From assembly GCF_024172085.1 (NCBI RefSeq), contig NZ_JAMZDZ010000001.1, positions 2,542,001 through 2,606,000 of the forward strand: a stretch of DNA of 64,000 nucleotides, read 5' to 3'. The position numbers and the translations under genes are program-made. The DNA comes from Hamadaea flava (GTDB taxonomy: Bacteria; Actinomycetota; Actinomycetes; Mycobacteriales; Micromonosporaceae). Each line of letters opens with the position of its first letter. Position 1 is the stretch's first letter. The notes beneath the pieces are model-generated. The model saw only the letters and a list, made by a program, of their open reading frames with translations. It searched no databases and was not told where the DNA came from. Of this stretch, positions 52,078-60,973 are shown piece by piece.

Positions 52078-52842
52078 CTAAATCTGCTCGGCGTCGACCT
52101 CGTACATCCGGCCGTCGGAACCCATGCGGAAGATCCGCGGCGGCCCCATCGCCTCACGCGCCCTTGCGTAGGCGGCTTCGCGTTCGGCCTGTTCCGCGCC
52201 GGAAGGATCGCTGACCCGGAACGCGTGCAGGTGAACGTCATCGGCGTCGACATCATCCCGTCGCGGACGGCCTTCCAGGATGAACCCGAACAGCTCACGC
52301 AGCGCATCCTCGCCGAGTTCGAGGGGATGAAACGGCAGCGGATACGGTCCCTCGCTCGGCCAGCCCGGCACTGGTTCCACCGGATGCTCACCGGCCCAGT
52401 ACGGTCGCTCGAACTCGTACGGCTCGCCGATGTTCTCGATGACACCGCCGTCGGGCGACAGGCTGAGCGAGCGGGTCAGCCGACCGTCTTCCCAGACGGC
52501 GAAGCAAAGCCAGTCCACGACCGAGTGCATGCCATGCATGACGATGCGCCTGCCCTTGCCGATCTCCAGAAGGTGGTCGGGCAGCTGCGATGGCCGATCC
52601 AGGACCAGACGACGGTCGCAGATCAGCTCCGCACCGGCCAGAACCGTGGCGGTCGCCCCGTCATCGGCCGGGTACACGCCGTCGCCAAGGGTGCTGTCGC
52701 CATCGGCCTCTATCAGGTATCCGGGGTGTACCTGACGCACGAACTCCTCGACCTCGGAGCGATCAGCCCGCGTGGCACCCAGCAAAGCTGGACGGATGTC
52801 GCCGTCGACGAACGCCAGCATCGCGGTCTTCGCACCCAACAT
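52078..52842 (-). CDS. DUF6928-like protein
   Basis: 254 residues from the ATG at 52842 with a GGGAGG site just upstream. It begins MLGAKTAMLAFVDGDIRPAL and has FAVWEDGRLTRSLSLSPDGG and YWAGEHPVEP, which I associate with the actinobacterial DUF6928 family. No catalytic motif is seen. The upstream open frame runs through the tRNA-like element and is not coding. Confidence 0.72.
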   Translation of the reverse strand: MLGAKTAMLAFVDGDIRPALLGATRADRSEVEEFVRQVHPGYLIEADGDSTLGDGVYPADDGATATVLAGAELICDRRLVLDRPSQLPDHLLEIGKGRRIVMHGMHSVVDWLCFAVWEDGRLTRSLSLSPDGGVIENIGEPYEFERPYWAGEHPVEPVPGWPSEGPYPLPFHPLELGEDALRELFGFILEGRPRRDDVDADDVHLHAFRVSDPSGAEQAEREAAYARAREAMGPPRIFRMGSDGRMYEVDAEQI

Positions 52843-52886
52843 GCCCTCCCGGTCGCCGGCCGCTAGCCGAACGTCGACTGCACCGC

Positions 52887-52904
52887 GGCCGCGTTCCCGC
52901 GGCC
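52887..52904 (-). terminator. GC-rich hairpin between the tRNA-like element and the DUF6928-like gene
   Basis: GGCCGCG/CGCGGCC pair perfectly around TTCC, 9 bp after the 3' end of the tRNA-like element. It may be its terminator. Confidence 0.5.
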
Positions 52905-52913
52905 GGACGTGAT

Positions 52914-52990
52914 CTGCCCGGCCGGATTCGAACCGACGTCTCGCATCCCCGAAGGGAGTGCGCAATCCTAGGCCGCTAGACGACAGGCAG
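52914..52990 (-). tRNA. tRNA-Glu-like element with abnormal anticodon arm (tRNA pseudogene or tRNA-like RNA)
   Basis: On the minus strand: acceptor CTGCCTG/CGGGCAG (one G-U pair), a D arm identical in style to tRNA-Glu (GTCTAGCGGCCTAGGA), and a perfect T arm GTCGG-TTCGAAT-CCGGC. Instead of a 5-bp stem with a 7-base loop, the middle is a long hairpin: GCGCA, a bulged C, TCCC, a TTCG tetraloop, GGGA and TGCG. No anticodon can be read and no CCA is encoded. It cannot act as a normal tRNA. Confidence 0.6.
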
Positions 52991-53134
52991 GACAAGAACC
53001 GTACTTGATCTCACTTCGTCTGACGAGAAGGTTTGCCGGGGCCGACGCCCGCTCGACCTGAGGTCTGAATAGACACGACCGCACCAGGCGTCGCGTCGGC
53101 GCATGCGGCTAGAGCCGGCTCCTCGGCGAGCTCT

Positions 53135-53659
53135 ATGGGCCACGCCTTACACTCCGCGATGCCGATCTTCGAGGATGCTGACCGGGGCACCCATCCCGAA
53201 GACCTGATGGTGCTGCAGCAGGGCCACGTGCATTTCGTCAGGCATCCGTGGGCGCTGGACCGCCTCCGCCAGGACCTCGAAACGCTTGGGTACGACTTCG
53301 CCGTTGCCGACCTCGGCGATTGCGAGCATGCCGACGACGTACGCGACGCGGTCATCGCCGCAGTACCCGGCTGGCCGCGTGGTTACAGTGCACGCAACTG
53401 GATGGCATTCTCCGATGGGCTCACCGACTGCCTGCTGGACGCCGATCATCCCCAGCGCGTGCTGATACTCGACCACTTCGGCCGCTACTACGCCGACCAC
53501 CAAGACGATGCCATGGTCCTGCTGGACGAGCTTGCTGGCGTCGGACGGTGGCACCTGCTGTTCGGACGCCGGCTGATCGTCCTGCTCGTCTCCGACGACC
53601 CCGAGCTGCAACTCGACCCGGTCGGCGCCGAGCACGTCGGTTGGAACCGTCACGAATGA
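53135..53659 (+). CDS. Barstar-like protein
   Basis: 174 residues. RLRQDLETLGYDFAVADLGD, then VPGWPRGYSARNWMAFSDGL and TDCLLD, and VLILDHF match the barstar (barnase inhibitor) pattern of a beta strand, helix and NWxAxxDxLxD segment. Start taken at ATG 53135; ATG 53159 is possible. It overlaps the next gene (ATGA). No barnase-like RNase is seen nearby, so it is an orphan inhibitor or a defence accessory. Confidence 0.6.
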   Translation: MGHALHSAMPIFEDADRGTHPEDLMVLQQGHVHFVRHPWALDRLRQDLETLGYDFAVADLGDCEHADDVRDAVIAAVPGWPRGYSARNWMAFSDGLTDCLLDADHPQRVLILDHFGRYYADHQDDAMVLLDELAGVGRWHLLFGRRLIVLLVSDDPELQLDPVGAEHVGWNRHE

Positions 53660-54561
53660 CTTCAGGTTCACCGCGAGGGCAAACGCATACCGCCATGGAT
53701 CGCATCCGAGACGGCCGCCGGATGACAAGCATGATCGATTGGCTTGCCGACGTCTGGTCACGGGCAACCTCCGTAGACGTCGTCGAAGGCGGCGAAGAAG
53801 CCGGTCCGATCGACGAGCGCGCCCTTCTGGCCGACATCCGCGATCCAACCGTCCTGGCCGAGCTGCGTTCGGCGACCACGACAGGATCGTTCACCGGTGA
53901 CATCTGCCGATGCCACGGCAGCCGCACCCTGGTACTTCGCGACGGTGAGGTGACCGCCTGCGCGAGTATGCACGGCTGTGACACCGTCAGCTGGGAGCGC
54001 CGACGCTTTCGCGACGACCTGATCGTCGCCCCCTGCGAAATTGCATCTTCTGCTGCCGCCCAGGTCGTTCCCGGCCAGATCGTCCAGTTCTACGGGCAAC
54101 TGACCGACCTGCTGCAGCTACAGGAAGCGCGCCCGCAGTTCCGACCGGCGGGCAAGAAGGCATTGCGCCATCTGGCCGACCGTAACGTCCCTGAGGTTCT
54201 GCGACCCGTGCTCGCCTCGATCGCCGGACAGCAAGCCGGCGAACTGCCCGCCGAACAGGTGGGCAACCTTCGCCAACTGCTGGCTAGTAGTGACCCATCC
54301 CCCACGCACCGGGCGACGCAGCTCCTTGATTGGCTCGGACGACTCCCCGTACCAGCCGAGGCGTTGTGGGGTGAGGGAGTCCTCGTCCGTCAGCTACTGG
54401 TCGGCATCGCCCCGCACGACATCGCAACCGCAGCCGACAACCATCGAACCGGGCACATCGCCATGGGGATCATCAACCTCGTCCAGCACAACGGTGACGA
54501 CGGCACCTTTACCAGCTCGATCGTCCCGACCCTCCGAGAACTGTTCAGCGAGCCTCGTTAA
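53656..54561 (+). CDS. Unrecognised protein coupled to the barstar-like gene
   Basis: 301 residues if started at ATG 53656, which overlaps the barstar-like stop (ATGA). ATG 53695 and other internal ATGs are also possible. A Cys/His-rich segment GDICRCHGSRTLVLRDGEV and ASMHGCDTVSWERRRF lies at about 85-125, and the rest is helical. Not recognised. Coupled translation suggests a joint function with the inhibitor. Confidence 0.55.
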   Translation: MTSGSPRGQTHTAMDRIRDGRRMTSMIDWLADVWSRATSVDVVEGGEEAGPIDERALLADIRDPTVLAELRSATTTGSFTGDICRCHGSRTLVLRDGEVTACASMHGCDTVSWERRRFRDDLIVAPCEIASSAAAQVVPGQIVQFYGQLTDLLQLQEARPQFRPAGKKALRHLADRNVPEVLRPVLASIAGQQAGELPAEQVGNLRQLLASSDPSPTHRATQLLDWLGRLPVPAEALWGEGVLVRQLLVGIAPHDIATAADNHRTGHIAMGIINLVQHNGDDGTFTSSIVPTLRELFSEPR

Positions 54562-54756
54562 GGCGGCGCAGCCCAGGGCATCGACGCGTTGATCAATCCA
54601 CGCGCATGTCCGGCGGCTGAGGCATGATCGCAGGCATGGCCCCAATTCTATGGGAATGCCCAAATCTTGACGAATCCGCATTGCCCCTGACCTGCGGTGA
54701 TGCGGGTTCGTTATTACATCGACCCCTCGTGTAGTGGTCGGCGCGTAACGCTCTAG

Positions 54757-55164
54757 CTACGTCCGGTCCGCTAGCCGGTACTGATCATCGGCGACGGGCT
54801 CGAGCCAGGTGGTGGGGTCGCTGCCGTCAGGGTTGGCTTCGAGCATGGCCAGGTGGCTCATGAAGGTGTCGGCGGCGGCACCGTGCCAGTGTTCCTCGCC
54901 GGGCGGGCAGACCACGGTGTCTCCCGCGCGCACGCGCAGCACGCGGCCGTCGCGAGTGCCGACCAGCCCGATGCCGTCGGTGACATGCAACGTCTGGCCC
55001 ACGGCATGGGAGTGCCAATTGGTATGCGCGCCGGGTGTGAACCGTACGAGTGCGACGGTCATCCGCGACGGTGCAGTGCCGCTGTAGATCGGTGTCAGGT
55101 AGACGTCGCCGGTGAAGTTCTGTGCTGGTGCCTTTGCGGTGGCAGCGACGGGTTTGAGTTCCAC
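54757..55164 (-). CDS. Cupin-domain protein
   Basis: 135 residues from GTG 55164 with GGAG six bases upstream. Cupin motif 1 WHSHAVGQTLHVTDGIGLV and motif 2 PPGEEHWHGA supply three His metal ligands; Gln replaces the usual Glu, as is frequent in this group. Last gene of the minus-strand redox cluster, 19 bp after the alcohol dehydrogenase stop. Confidence 0.88.
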   Translation of the reverse strand: MELKPVAATAKAPAQNFTGDVYLTPIYSGTAPSRMTVALVRFTPGAHTNWHSHAVGQTLHVTDGIGLVGTRDGRVLRVRAGDTVVCPPGEEHWHGAAADTFMSHLAMLEANPDGSDPTTWLEPVADDQYRLADRT

Positions 55165-55183
55165 GGTGTGCTCCGTATTCGTC

Positions 55184-56206
55184 TCAGGGGCGCAGCAGGG
55201 CTTTGACGGCGCGGCGTTCGTCCATCGCTCGATAGCCCTCGGCGGCCTGGTCGAGTGGCAGAGTGAGGTCGAAGACGTTGCCCGGGTCGATCGCATGGCT
55301 GGTGATCAGGTCGACGAGTTCGGGCAGGAACCGGCGTACCGGGGCGGGTCCGCCGTGCAGATGCACGTGCGAGTAGAACATCTCCTCGCCGGGCAGCTGA
55401 ACGCCGTGGGCGACACCGACGTAGCCGACGTGCCCGCCGGGCCGGGTCGAGCGGATGGCTTGCAGCATCGACTCCTGGGTGCCGACCGCCTCGATGACCG
55501 AGTGCGCTCCGAGCCCGTTGGTGAGGTCCTTGATCCGGGCCACTCCGTCGTCGCCGCGTTCGGTGACGATGTCGGTCGCGCCGTATTCGAGGGCGAGCTT
55601 CTGGCGATCGGCGTGCCGGCTCATCGCGATGATCCGCCCGGCTCCGAGGTGCTTGGCGGCGAGCACGGCGAGCAAGCCGACTGCTCCGTCACCGACGACG
55701 GCGACGGTCTTGCCCGGCTGGACGTCGGCGGCGACTGCGCCGAACCAGCCGGTGCCCAGCACATCCGAAGCGGCTAGCAGGCCCGGGACGACGTCCTCGG
55801 ACGGCTGCTCAGGTGTGGCCACCAGGGTGCCGTCGGCGAGCGGTACGCGCAGGTACTCCGCCTGCGCGCCGAGCGGGCCGATCCATTCGCGGTGTAGGCA
55901 CGAGGTCTGGTATCCAGCCCGGCAGATCTCGCAGGTGTTGTCCGACGCGGCGAACGAGCCGACGACGAATTGGCCCTGCCGGATCGTGGTGACCTGGCTG
56001 CCGACTTCTTCAACGACGCCGACGTACTCGTGTCCCATCGGAGTGGGACCAGTCACGGGTTCGATGCCGCGATAGGGCCACAGATCAGACCCGCATACGC
56101 AGGCAGCGGCAATGCGGATGATCGCGTCGGTAGGTTGTTCGATGCGGGGGTCGTCACGGGTTTCCACCCGCACGTCGCCCGGGGCGTACAACATGGTGCC
56201 ACGCAT
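55184..56206 (-). CDS. Zinc-dependent alcohol dehydrogenase family protein
   Basis: 340 residues. Catalytic-zinc Cys in AACVCGSDLW, GHEYVGVVEEVG, a structural-zinc-like CEICRAGYQTSC (Asp at the first position), and a Rossmann fold VAVVGDGAVGLLAVLAAKHLGA. It belongs to the Zn-dependent MDR group. In the same orientation and close to CMD, cupin and SDR genes, so probably part of one catabolic or detoxifying unit. Confidence 0.9.
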   Translation of the reverse strand: MRGTMLYAPGDVRVETRDDPRIEQPTDAIIRIAAACVCGSDLWPYRGIEPVTGPTPMGHEYVGVVEEVGSQVTTIRQGQFVVGSFAASDNTCEICRAGYQTSCLHREWIGPLGAQAEYLRVPLADGTLVATPEQPSEDVVPGLLAASDVLGTGWFGAVAADVQPGKTVAVVGDGAVGLLAVLAAKHLGAGRIIAMSRHADRQKLALEYGATDIVTERGDDGVARIKDLTNGLGAHSVIEAVGTQESMLQAIRSTRPGGHVGYVGVAHGVQLPGEEMFYSHVHLHGGPAPVRRFLPELVDLITSHAIDPGNVFDLTLPLDQAAEGYRAMDERRAVKALLRP

Positions 56207-56273
56207 GCTCGAAGATCCTTCTAGTAGTGGTGAAACAGTTCGGACGCTCGTCGAACAGGTCGGCGGCCGGTTG

Positions 56274-56603
56274 TCAGTCGGCCGTGGCGAAGACCTGCTT
56301 GGCTACTGCCATCGCGGACACGGCTTTCGGCCATCCGGCGTAGAACGCGAGGTGGGTGATGGCCTCGATGAGCTGGGCTTCGGTGAGGCCGTTCTGCTTG
56401 GCGTACGCGAGGTGGAAGGTGAGCTGTTCGGTGTTGCCGCCGGTAAGCAGGGCGGCGACCGTGATCAGGCTGCGGTCACGGGCTGCCAGCCCGGGACGCT
56501 CCCACACTTCGCCGAACAACACCTCGTCGGTGTAGTGCACGAGCGCGGGAGCGAAGTCTCCAAACATTCCTCGCGCTCCTGGAGTCACGGTGTCGTCAGC
56601 CAT
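56274..56603 (-). CDS. Carboxymuconolactone decarboxylase-family protein
   Basis: 109 residues, all-helical: PALVHYTDEVLFGEVWERPG, DRSLITVAALLTGGNTEQL and HLAYAKQNGLTEAQLIEAI match the family. The AhpD CxxC is absent, so it is a gamma-CMD-like member. Cluster position suggests a role in small-molecule oxidation. Confidence 0.88.
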   Translation of the reverse strand: MADDTVTPGARGMFGDFAPALVHYTDEVLFGEVWERPGLAARDRSLITVAALLTGGNTEQLTFHLAYAKQNGLTEAQLIEAITHLAFYAGWPKAVSAMAVAKQVFATAD

Positions 56604-56673
56604 GCCGGATCAGTCCTCTCTGCGCGGTGTCCTGTCGCGTCACGTGGCGTACACGAAAGGCCCCAGTTCGTGG

Positions 56674-57168
56674 TCACCTGATCGCCTCCACGGTGACCGG
56701 TCCATGCTCGAGCCGGTTCAGCTGGTCCAGCCCGGTCTCGACGGTGCCGAGTGGGATGAGGTTGGCGTCGTGCCCGCCGGCGGCGCGGTAATAGAAGCCG
56801 AGGTTGCCCCACGGCTTGTAGTAGATGAGGGTGCCGTTGGCCGGGGCGCTTCCCGCTGAGCCGTCGGTCGCCAGACGTCGCGGCAGGTAGCTGATCTTCT
56901 CCCGCCCGGCGAATTCCTCGAAGGTCAACGTCAGCGGAAGCTGCGCGACGAGGTCGCGGCTCGTCGGATTGTCCGCAAGCTGCACCACGATGCTGGCCTC
57001 GCCGGTGGTGAACCGTATCCGTGCCGCGCTCATCGTTGCTCCCGCAGATGTCTGGGCCTGGGCCGCTGCCATGGATGGCGCGGCAGCGGGCTGTTTCGTC
57101 TGGGCGTCGCACCCTGCCAACCCCGTCAGCAGGACGACGGCCAGGGCTACGACGACGCGAATGTTCAT
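56674..57168 (-). CDS. Cyclophilin-like-fold lipoprotein
   Basis: 164 residues with a lipoprotein signal (VVALAVVLLTGLAGC, lipobox Cys about 20) and a Pro/Ala/Gln-rich spacer. The domain RIRFTTGEASIVVQLADNPT, DLVAQLPLTLTFEEFAG and IYYKPWGNLGFYYR is typical of the cyclophilin-like proteins (PF18050) encoded beside alcohol dehydrogenase/CMD genes. Role unknown. Confidence 0.85.
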   Translation of the reverse strand: MNIRVVVALAVVLLTGLAGCDAQTKQPAAAPSMAAAQAQTSAGATMSAARIRFTTGEASIVVQLADNPTSRDLVAQLPLTLTFEEFAGREKISYLPRRLATDGSAGSAPANGTLIYYKPWGNLGFYYRAAGGHDANLIPLGTVETGLDQLNRLEHGPVTVEAIR

Positions 57169-57281
57169 GCTGATCGTCTCCGAGCTGTCGGGTGGTTCGA
57201 TCGTTGTTCGGCATCTGCGCCTGTGGCGTCCCGGCTGGCCAGTACGCTGGACGTCCGACGCTGACACGGTCGAGCTGACGC

Positions 57282-58049
57282 TCAACGGGCGGTGTAGCCG
57301 CCGTCGACGGGCAGCGCGACACCGACCACGAAACTCGCGCCGGGGCTGCATAGCCACAGAACTGCGGCGGCGATCTCCTCCGGCTCGCCGAGCCGGTTGA
57401 TGGGCTGGTTCGCCACCGCCTCCGCCAAGTCCAGCTCACCCTTGTCGATCATGTCGGTGACCATCGGGGTCGCGATCGTGCCGGGGCAGACCGCGTTGAT
57501 CCGGATGCCGCGCGGTGCGTACTCCAGTGCGGCGCTGCTGGTCAAGCCGAGGACGCCGTGCTTGGACGCGTGGTACGCGGCCCGGCCGGGCAGCCCGACC
57601 AAGCCGCCGAGTGAGGAGCAGTTGACGATCGCGCCGCTGCCTTGGGTACGCATCTGCGCCAGCTCGTGTTTCATGCTCGCCCACACCCCGCGCAGGTTGA
57701 TCGCGTTGACCCGGTCGAACACCTCGGCCGGTTCGTCGGCGGCGTCGCTGGGCGGAACCTGGATACCGGCGTCGTTGAACGCCATGTCCAGCCGGCCGAA
57801 CTGCTTGACCGTCGCCGTGACCGCGGCGGCGACGCTGTCCTCGTCGGCCACGTCACATCGCACCCCGAGCACCGGGGAGCCCAGAGCAAGCAGCTCCTCC
57901 GTGGCGGCGGCCACGGTGGCCTCGTTGATGTCGGCCAGCGCGACGGCGGCACCGGACTGTGCGAACGCGCGGGCGGTCGACAGGCCCATGCCGGAACTGG
58001 CACCGGTGACGAAGGCGACTTTACCGGAGAAATCGTACGTCGGGTTCAT
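57282..58049 (-). CDS. SDR-family oxidoreductase (first gene of the redox cluster)
   Basis: 255 residues from ATG 58049. GASSGMGLSTARAFA (NAD(P) binding), CDVADEDSVAAAV, FNDAGIQVPP, NCSSLGG and YHASK (catalytic). Divergent from the XRE regulator across about 190 bp, which likely holds a shared control region. Confidence 0.9.
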   Translation of the reverse strand: MNPTYDFSGKVAFVTGASSGMGLSTARAFAQSGAAVALADINEATVAAATEELLALGSPVLGVRCDVADEDSVAAAVTATVKQFGRLDMAFNDAGIQVPPSDAADEPAEVFDRVNAINLRGVWASMKHELAQMRTQGSGAIVNCSSLGGLVGLPGRAAYHASKHGVLGLTSSAALEYAPRGIRINAVCPGTIATPMVTDMIDKGELDLAEAVANQPINRLGEPEEIAAAVLWLCSPGASFVVGVALPVDGGYTAR

Positions 58050-58242
58050 CAAGGCACAGCCCTTCGGATCCTCAATAGCGACGGCCCGCGTCGCACAGTC
58101 CGCCACCATGCGGGCTTGTGCGGCTCATCGGCGCGGCCACCAACCCAGCAAACCCCATCGGGCCGGGGCCGGGGAGTCACCATCGAAACGTGTACTGACA
58201 GAGCACCCCAGCACACGGCCTTGCCGCCGTACCGTCGATGAC

Positions 58243-59163
58243 ATGGACAACCGCGCCGAAGTCCGCGACTTCCTCGTCTCCCGACGCGCCAGGATCACCC
58301 CGCAGCAGGCCGGTATACCCGACATCGGCCCCCGTCGCGTACCCGGTCTACGGCGCGGCGAAGTCGCCACCCTCGCCGGGGTGAGCATCGAGTACTACTC
58401 CAAACTCGAACGAGGCGCGATCGCCGGCGTGTCCGCCTCCGTCCTCGACGCCCTCGCCCGCGCCCTGCAGCTCGACGACGCCGAACGCACACACCTGTTC
58501 CACCTGGCCCACGCCGCCGACGGCACCAGCGCGGGCATGCGACCGCGCCGCCGCCCAGCGAAACGATGGACGCCCCGGCCGAGCCTGCAGTGGGTGCTCG
58601 ACCGGTTCACCGCTCCGGCCATCGTGCGCAACGGCCGGATGGACCTGCTTGCGGCCAACCATCTCGGCCGCGCCATGCATGCCTCGATCTACGACACCGC
58701 TTCCACCGAGGACTGCCCGAACTTCGCCCGGTTCACGTTCTTGCACCTGGACGCCGCACGAGACTTCTATCCCGACTGGGACCTTGCCGCTGACACGTGC
58801 GCCGCCATCCTGCATACCGAGGCCGGGCGGGACCCCCACGACAAAGACCTGCACGACCTCGTCGGCGAGCTGTCCACACGCAGCGAAGCCTTCCGGCAAC
58901 GCTGGAGCGCCCACAACGTCAGGGCCCACGGCGCCGGGACCAAGCACTTCCACCACCGCGACGTAGGCGATCTCGAACTCGCCTACGAAAGCGTGGAGCT
59001 CGTCTCCGAGCCTGGGCTCACCTTGACCCTCTACGCCGCCGAACCTGCTTCACCTACGGCGCAGGCGCTGGATCTTCTCGCCTCCTGGACCGCCACGCAG
59101 ATGGGACCTGGAAATCCAGACGTGATCACTAGAGCGGGCTCCGTCGAGCCGCCAACCTGGTAG
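58243..59163 (+). CDS. XRE-family regulator with MmyB-like ligand domain
   Basis: 306 residues. N-terminal HTH: RRVPGLRRGEVATLAGVS with EYYSKLERGAIAGVS, and a C-terminal MmyB-like region (APAIVRNGRMDLLAANHLGR, ELSTRSEAFRQRWSAHNVR). In actinobacteria this type commonly controls a divergently transcribed SDR or alcohol dehydrogenase operon, which matches the cluster here. ATG 58243 is chosen since the frame extends upstream only by chance. Confidence 0.9.
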   Translation: MDNRAEVRDFLVSRRARITPQQAGIPDIGPRRVPGLRRGEVATLAGVSIEYYSKLERGAIAGVSASVLDALARALQLDDAERTHLFHLAHAADGTSAGMRPRRRPAKRWTPRPSLQWVLDRFTAPAIVRNGRMDLLAANHLGRAMHASIYDTASTEDCPNFARFTFLHLDAARDFYPDWDLAADTCAAILHTEAGRDPHDKDLHDLVGELSTRSEAFRQRWSAHNVRAHGAGTKHFHHRDVGDLELAYESVELVSEPGLTLTLYAAEPASPTAQALDLLASWTATQMGPGNPDVITRAGSVEPPTW

Positions 59164-59239
59164 ATGGCACCGCCGCAACATGCACGGCCGGATCTGGTAT
59201 CCCGGCACGACACGTGGACGTGCGTCGCCAGCTTGGTCG

Positions 59240-59911
59240 CTACTTCGTGCGCTGGCGTCGGGTAGCGCGCAGCATGGCCTTGTAGACCTGTTGGGGCTTG
59301 GGTGGTGACGGCAGGGGCTGGGCCGCAGTGGCAGCACATGCCTGGGTGAGATAGGCGACGACGCGCCGCCACGCATCGGGTGCGGTGTCGGCGGTGGCCG
59401 CGAGTACGCCCGCGTTGGCCATGAGGAACAGCGGCAGGTCTTCGGTGACGAAATCGGTACGCAGCTTCCCTGCGGCCTTGGCCCGGTCGACCAGCGTGCT
59501 GAAGTCAGCGAAGGCACGGTCGCGGTCGGCCTCGAACTGCTTGGCGGTCGGGAAGGTCATGGTGAGCACGGTGGTGAAGCCGCGGTCGCCGGCCTGCATG
59601 GCGCAGATCTTCTCGACGTAGCCGCAGAACCCCGACCACGGGTCGGGGTCTTCCAAGGCTTGCCGGGCCGCCTGCGCGTAGTTGCGCATCTTGTCCTCGA
59701 ACACCGCAACGATCAGGTCCGTACGGGTCGGGTACCGGCGGTAGAGGGTTCCCACTCCGACTTCGGCCCGCCTGGCGAGGTCTTCCATGGGCACGTCGAG
59801 GCCGTGTTCGGTGAACAGTTCGCGGGCCGTGGCGAGGATGCGCTGCCGGTTGCGTTCGGCGTCGACGCGCAGCCCACTGCCGTCGTTCGAGGCTGGTGAT
59901 GGCGCGGTCAT
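59240..59911 (-). CDS. TetR-family transcriptional regulator
   Basis: 223 residues from ATG 59911. HTH: RILATARELFTEHGLDVPME, DLARRAEVGVGTLYRRYPTR. Divergent from the plus-strand oxidoreductase cluster, with two matching palindromes between, so probably a direct autoregulated repressor. Confidence 0.92.
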   Translation of the reverse strand: MTAPSPASNDGSGLRVDAERNRQRILATARELFTEHGLDVPMEDLARRAEVGVGTLYRRYPTRTDLIVAVFEDKMRNYAQAARQALEDPDPWSGFCGYVEKICAMQAGDRGFTTVLTMTFPTAKQFEADRDRAFADFSTLVDRAKAAGKLRTDFVTEDLPLFLMANAGVLAATADTAPDAWRRVVAYLTQACAATAAQPLPSPPKPQQVYKAMLRATRRQRTK

Positions 59912-59932
59912 GCAGATCACCCTACCCGAAAG

Positions 59933-59996
59933 CGGAAGACACCGTCCACTTCCGTGCTACGCTCGACAGGCAGAACGGAAGACACCTTCCACTTTC
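59933..59996. promoter_or_regulatory. Two operator copies flanking a promoter, likely TetR-controlled
   Basis: CGGAAGACACC followed by a matching half occurs at 59933-59954 (ends CTTCCG) and 59976-59996 (ends CTTTC). The first copy is a CGGAAG/CTTCCG inverted repeat. TACGCT lies between the copies as a possible -10. A GAGGAG ribosome site follows before the ATG at 60011. Confidence 0.65.
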
Positions 59997-60010
59997 TTGA
60001 GGAGATCATC

Positions 60011-60931
60011 ATGAAGGCCATCGTCACCGCCGAGCAGGGTTCCCAGCCGCAGCTGGCGGAGGTCCCGACGCCGCAACCCGGCCCCGGCGAGGTGCTGGTC
60101 AAGGTCCAGGCATCCTCGATCAACGGCTTCGACACCGCCGTGGCCGCCGGATACCTGGCGGGGATGATGGAGCACCGCTACCCGGTCGTGCTGGGCAAGG
60201 ACTTCGCCGGAACCGTCGAGGCCGTCGGCGACGGCGTGACCCGCTTCACCGTCGGCGACGCCGTTTTCGGTGTGGTGACCAAGCCGTTCCTCGGCGACGG
60301 CGGCTTCGGCGAATACGTGACCGTTCCGGTCGAGATCGGCATCGCCGCCCTGCCCGAGGGCGCGGACCCGGTCGCGGCGGGCGCGCTCGGCCTGGCCGGT
60401 ACGGCAGCCGTCGACGCCCTGACCGCCGTCTCGCCGCAGGCAGGTGAAACCGTGCTGGTCAGCGGCGCGACCGGGGGCGTCGGCGCGATCGTGATCCAGT
60501 ACGCCGCTGCTGCCGGTGCACGAGTGATCGCCAGCGCCCGCCCCGGCGAGGAGGCCGACTTCGTCCGTGGCCTCGGCGCAGCCGAGACGGTCGACTACAC
60601 CGGCGACGTGGCCGCGCAGGTACGCCAGATCACCCCCGACGGCGTAGACGCCGTCGTGCACCTGGCTGGTGACGGTGCCGCCCTCGCCGAGCTGCTGACC
60701 GACAAGGGCCGCCTCGCCAGCACCCTCGGCCTGGGTGCCGACCAGCATCCGGCCGCCACCGCGATCATGGCCACGCCGTCCGGCGCGACCCTGGACCGGC
60801 TCGCCGCCGACCTGGCCGCCGGACGCCTCACCGTGCCGGTCGCACGCGCCTACCCGCTCGCGGAGGTTCCGGCCGCGTTCGGCGACTTCGCCACCGGCAC
60901 CCTCGGCAAGATCGCCATCACGGTCTCCTGA
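60011..60931 (+). CDS. NADP-dependent oxidoreductase (quinone-reductase-like MDR)
   Basis: 306 residues with a GroES-like N-terminus (QPGPGEVLVKVQASSINGFD) and a Rossmann domain GETVLVSGATGGVGAIVIQY. No zinc-binding Cys set, hence the zeta-crystallin/quinone reductase type. It is the first gene downstream of the TetR operator region. Confidence 0.9.
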   Translation: MKAIVTAEQGSQPQLAEVPTPQPGPGEVLVKVQASSINGFDTAVAAGYLAGMMEHRYPVVLGKDFAGTVEAVGDGVTRFTVGDAVFGVVTKPFLGDGGFGEYVTVPVEIGIAALPEGADPVAAGALGLAGTAAVDALTAVSPQAGETVLVSGATGGVGAIVIQYAAAAGARVIASARPGEEADFVRGLGAAETVDYTGDVAAQVRQITPDGVDAVVHLAGDGAALAELLTDKGRLASTLGLGADQHPAATAIMATPSGATLDRLAADLAAGRLTVPVARAYPLAEVPAAFGDFATGTLGKIAITVS

Positions 60932-60973
60932 CTACCAACACCTCGACCTCTACTACCGAAAGACCCCTCACCC

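Noticed and set aside
52914-52990. Functional tRNA-Glu
   Set aside because: The anticodon arm cannot form a 7-base loop, so no anticodon is available, and no CCA is encoded.
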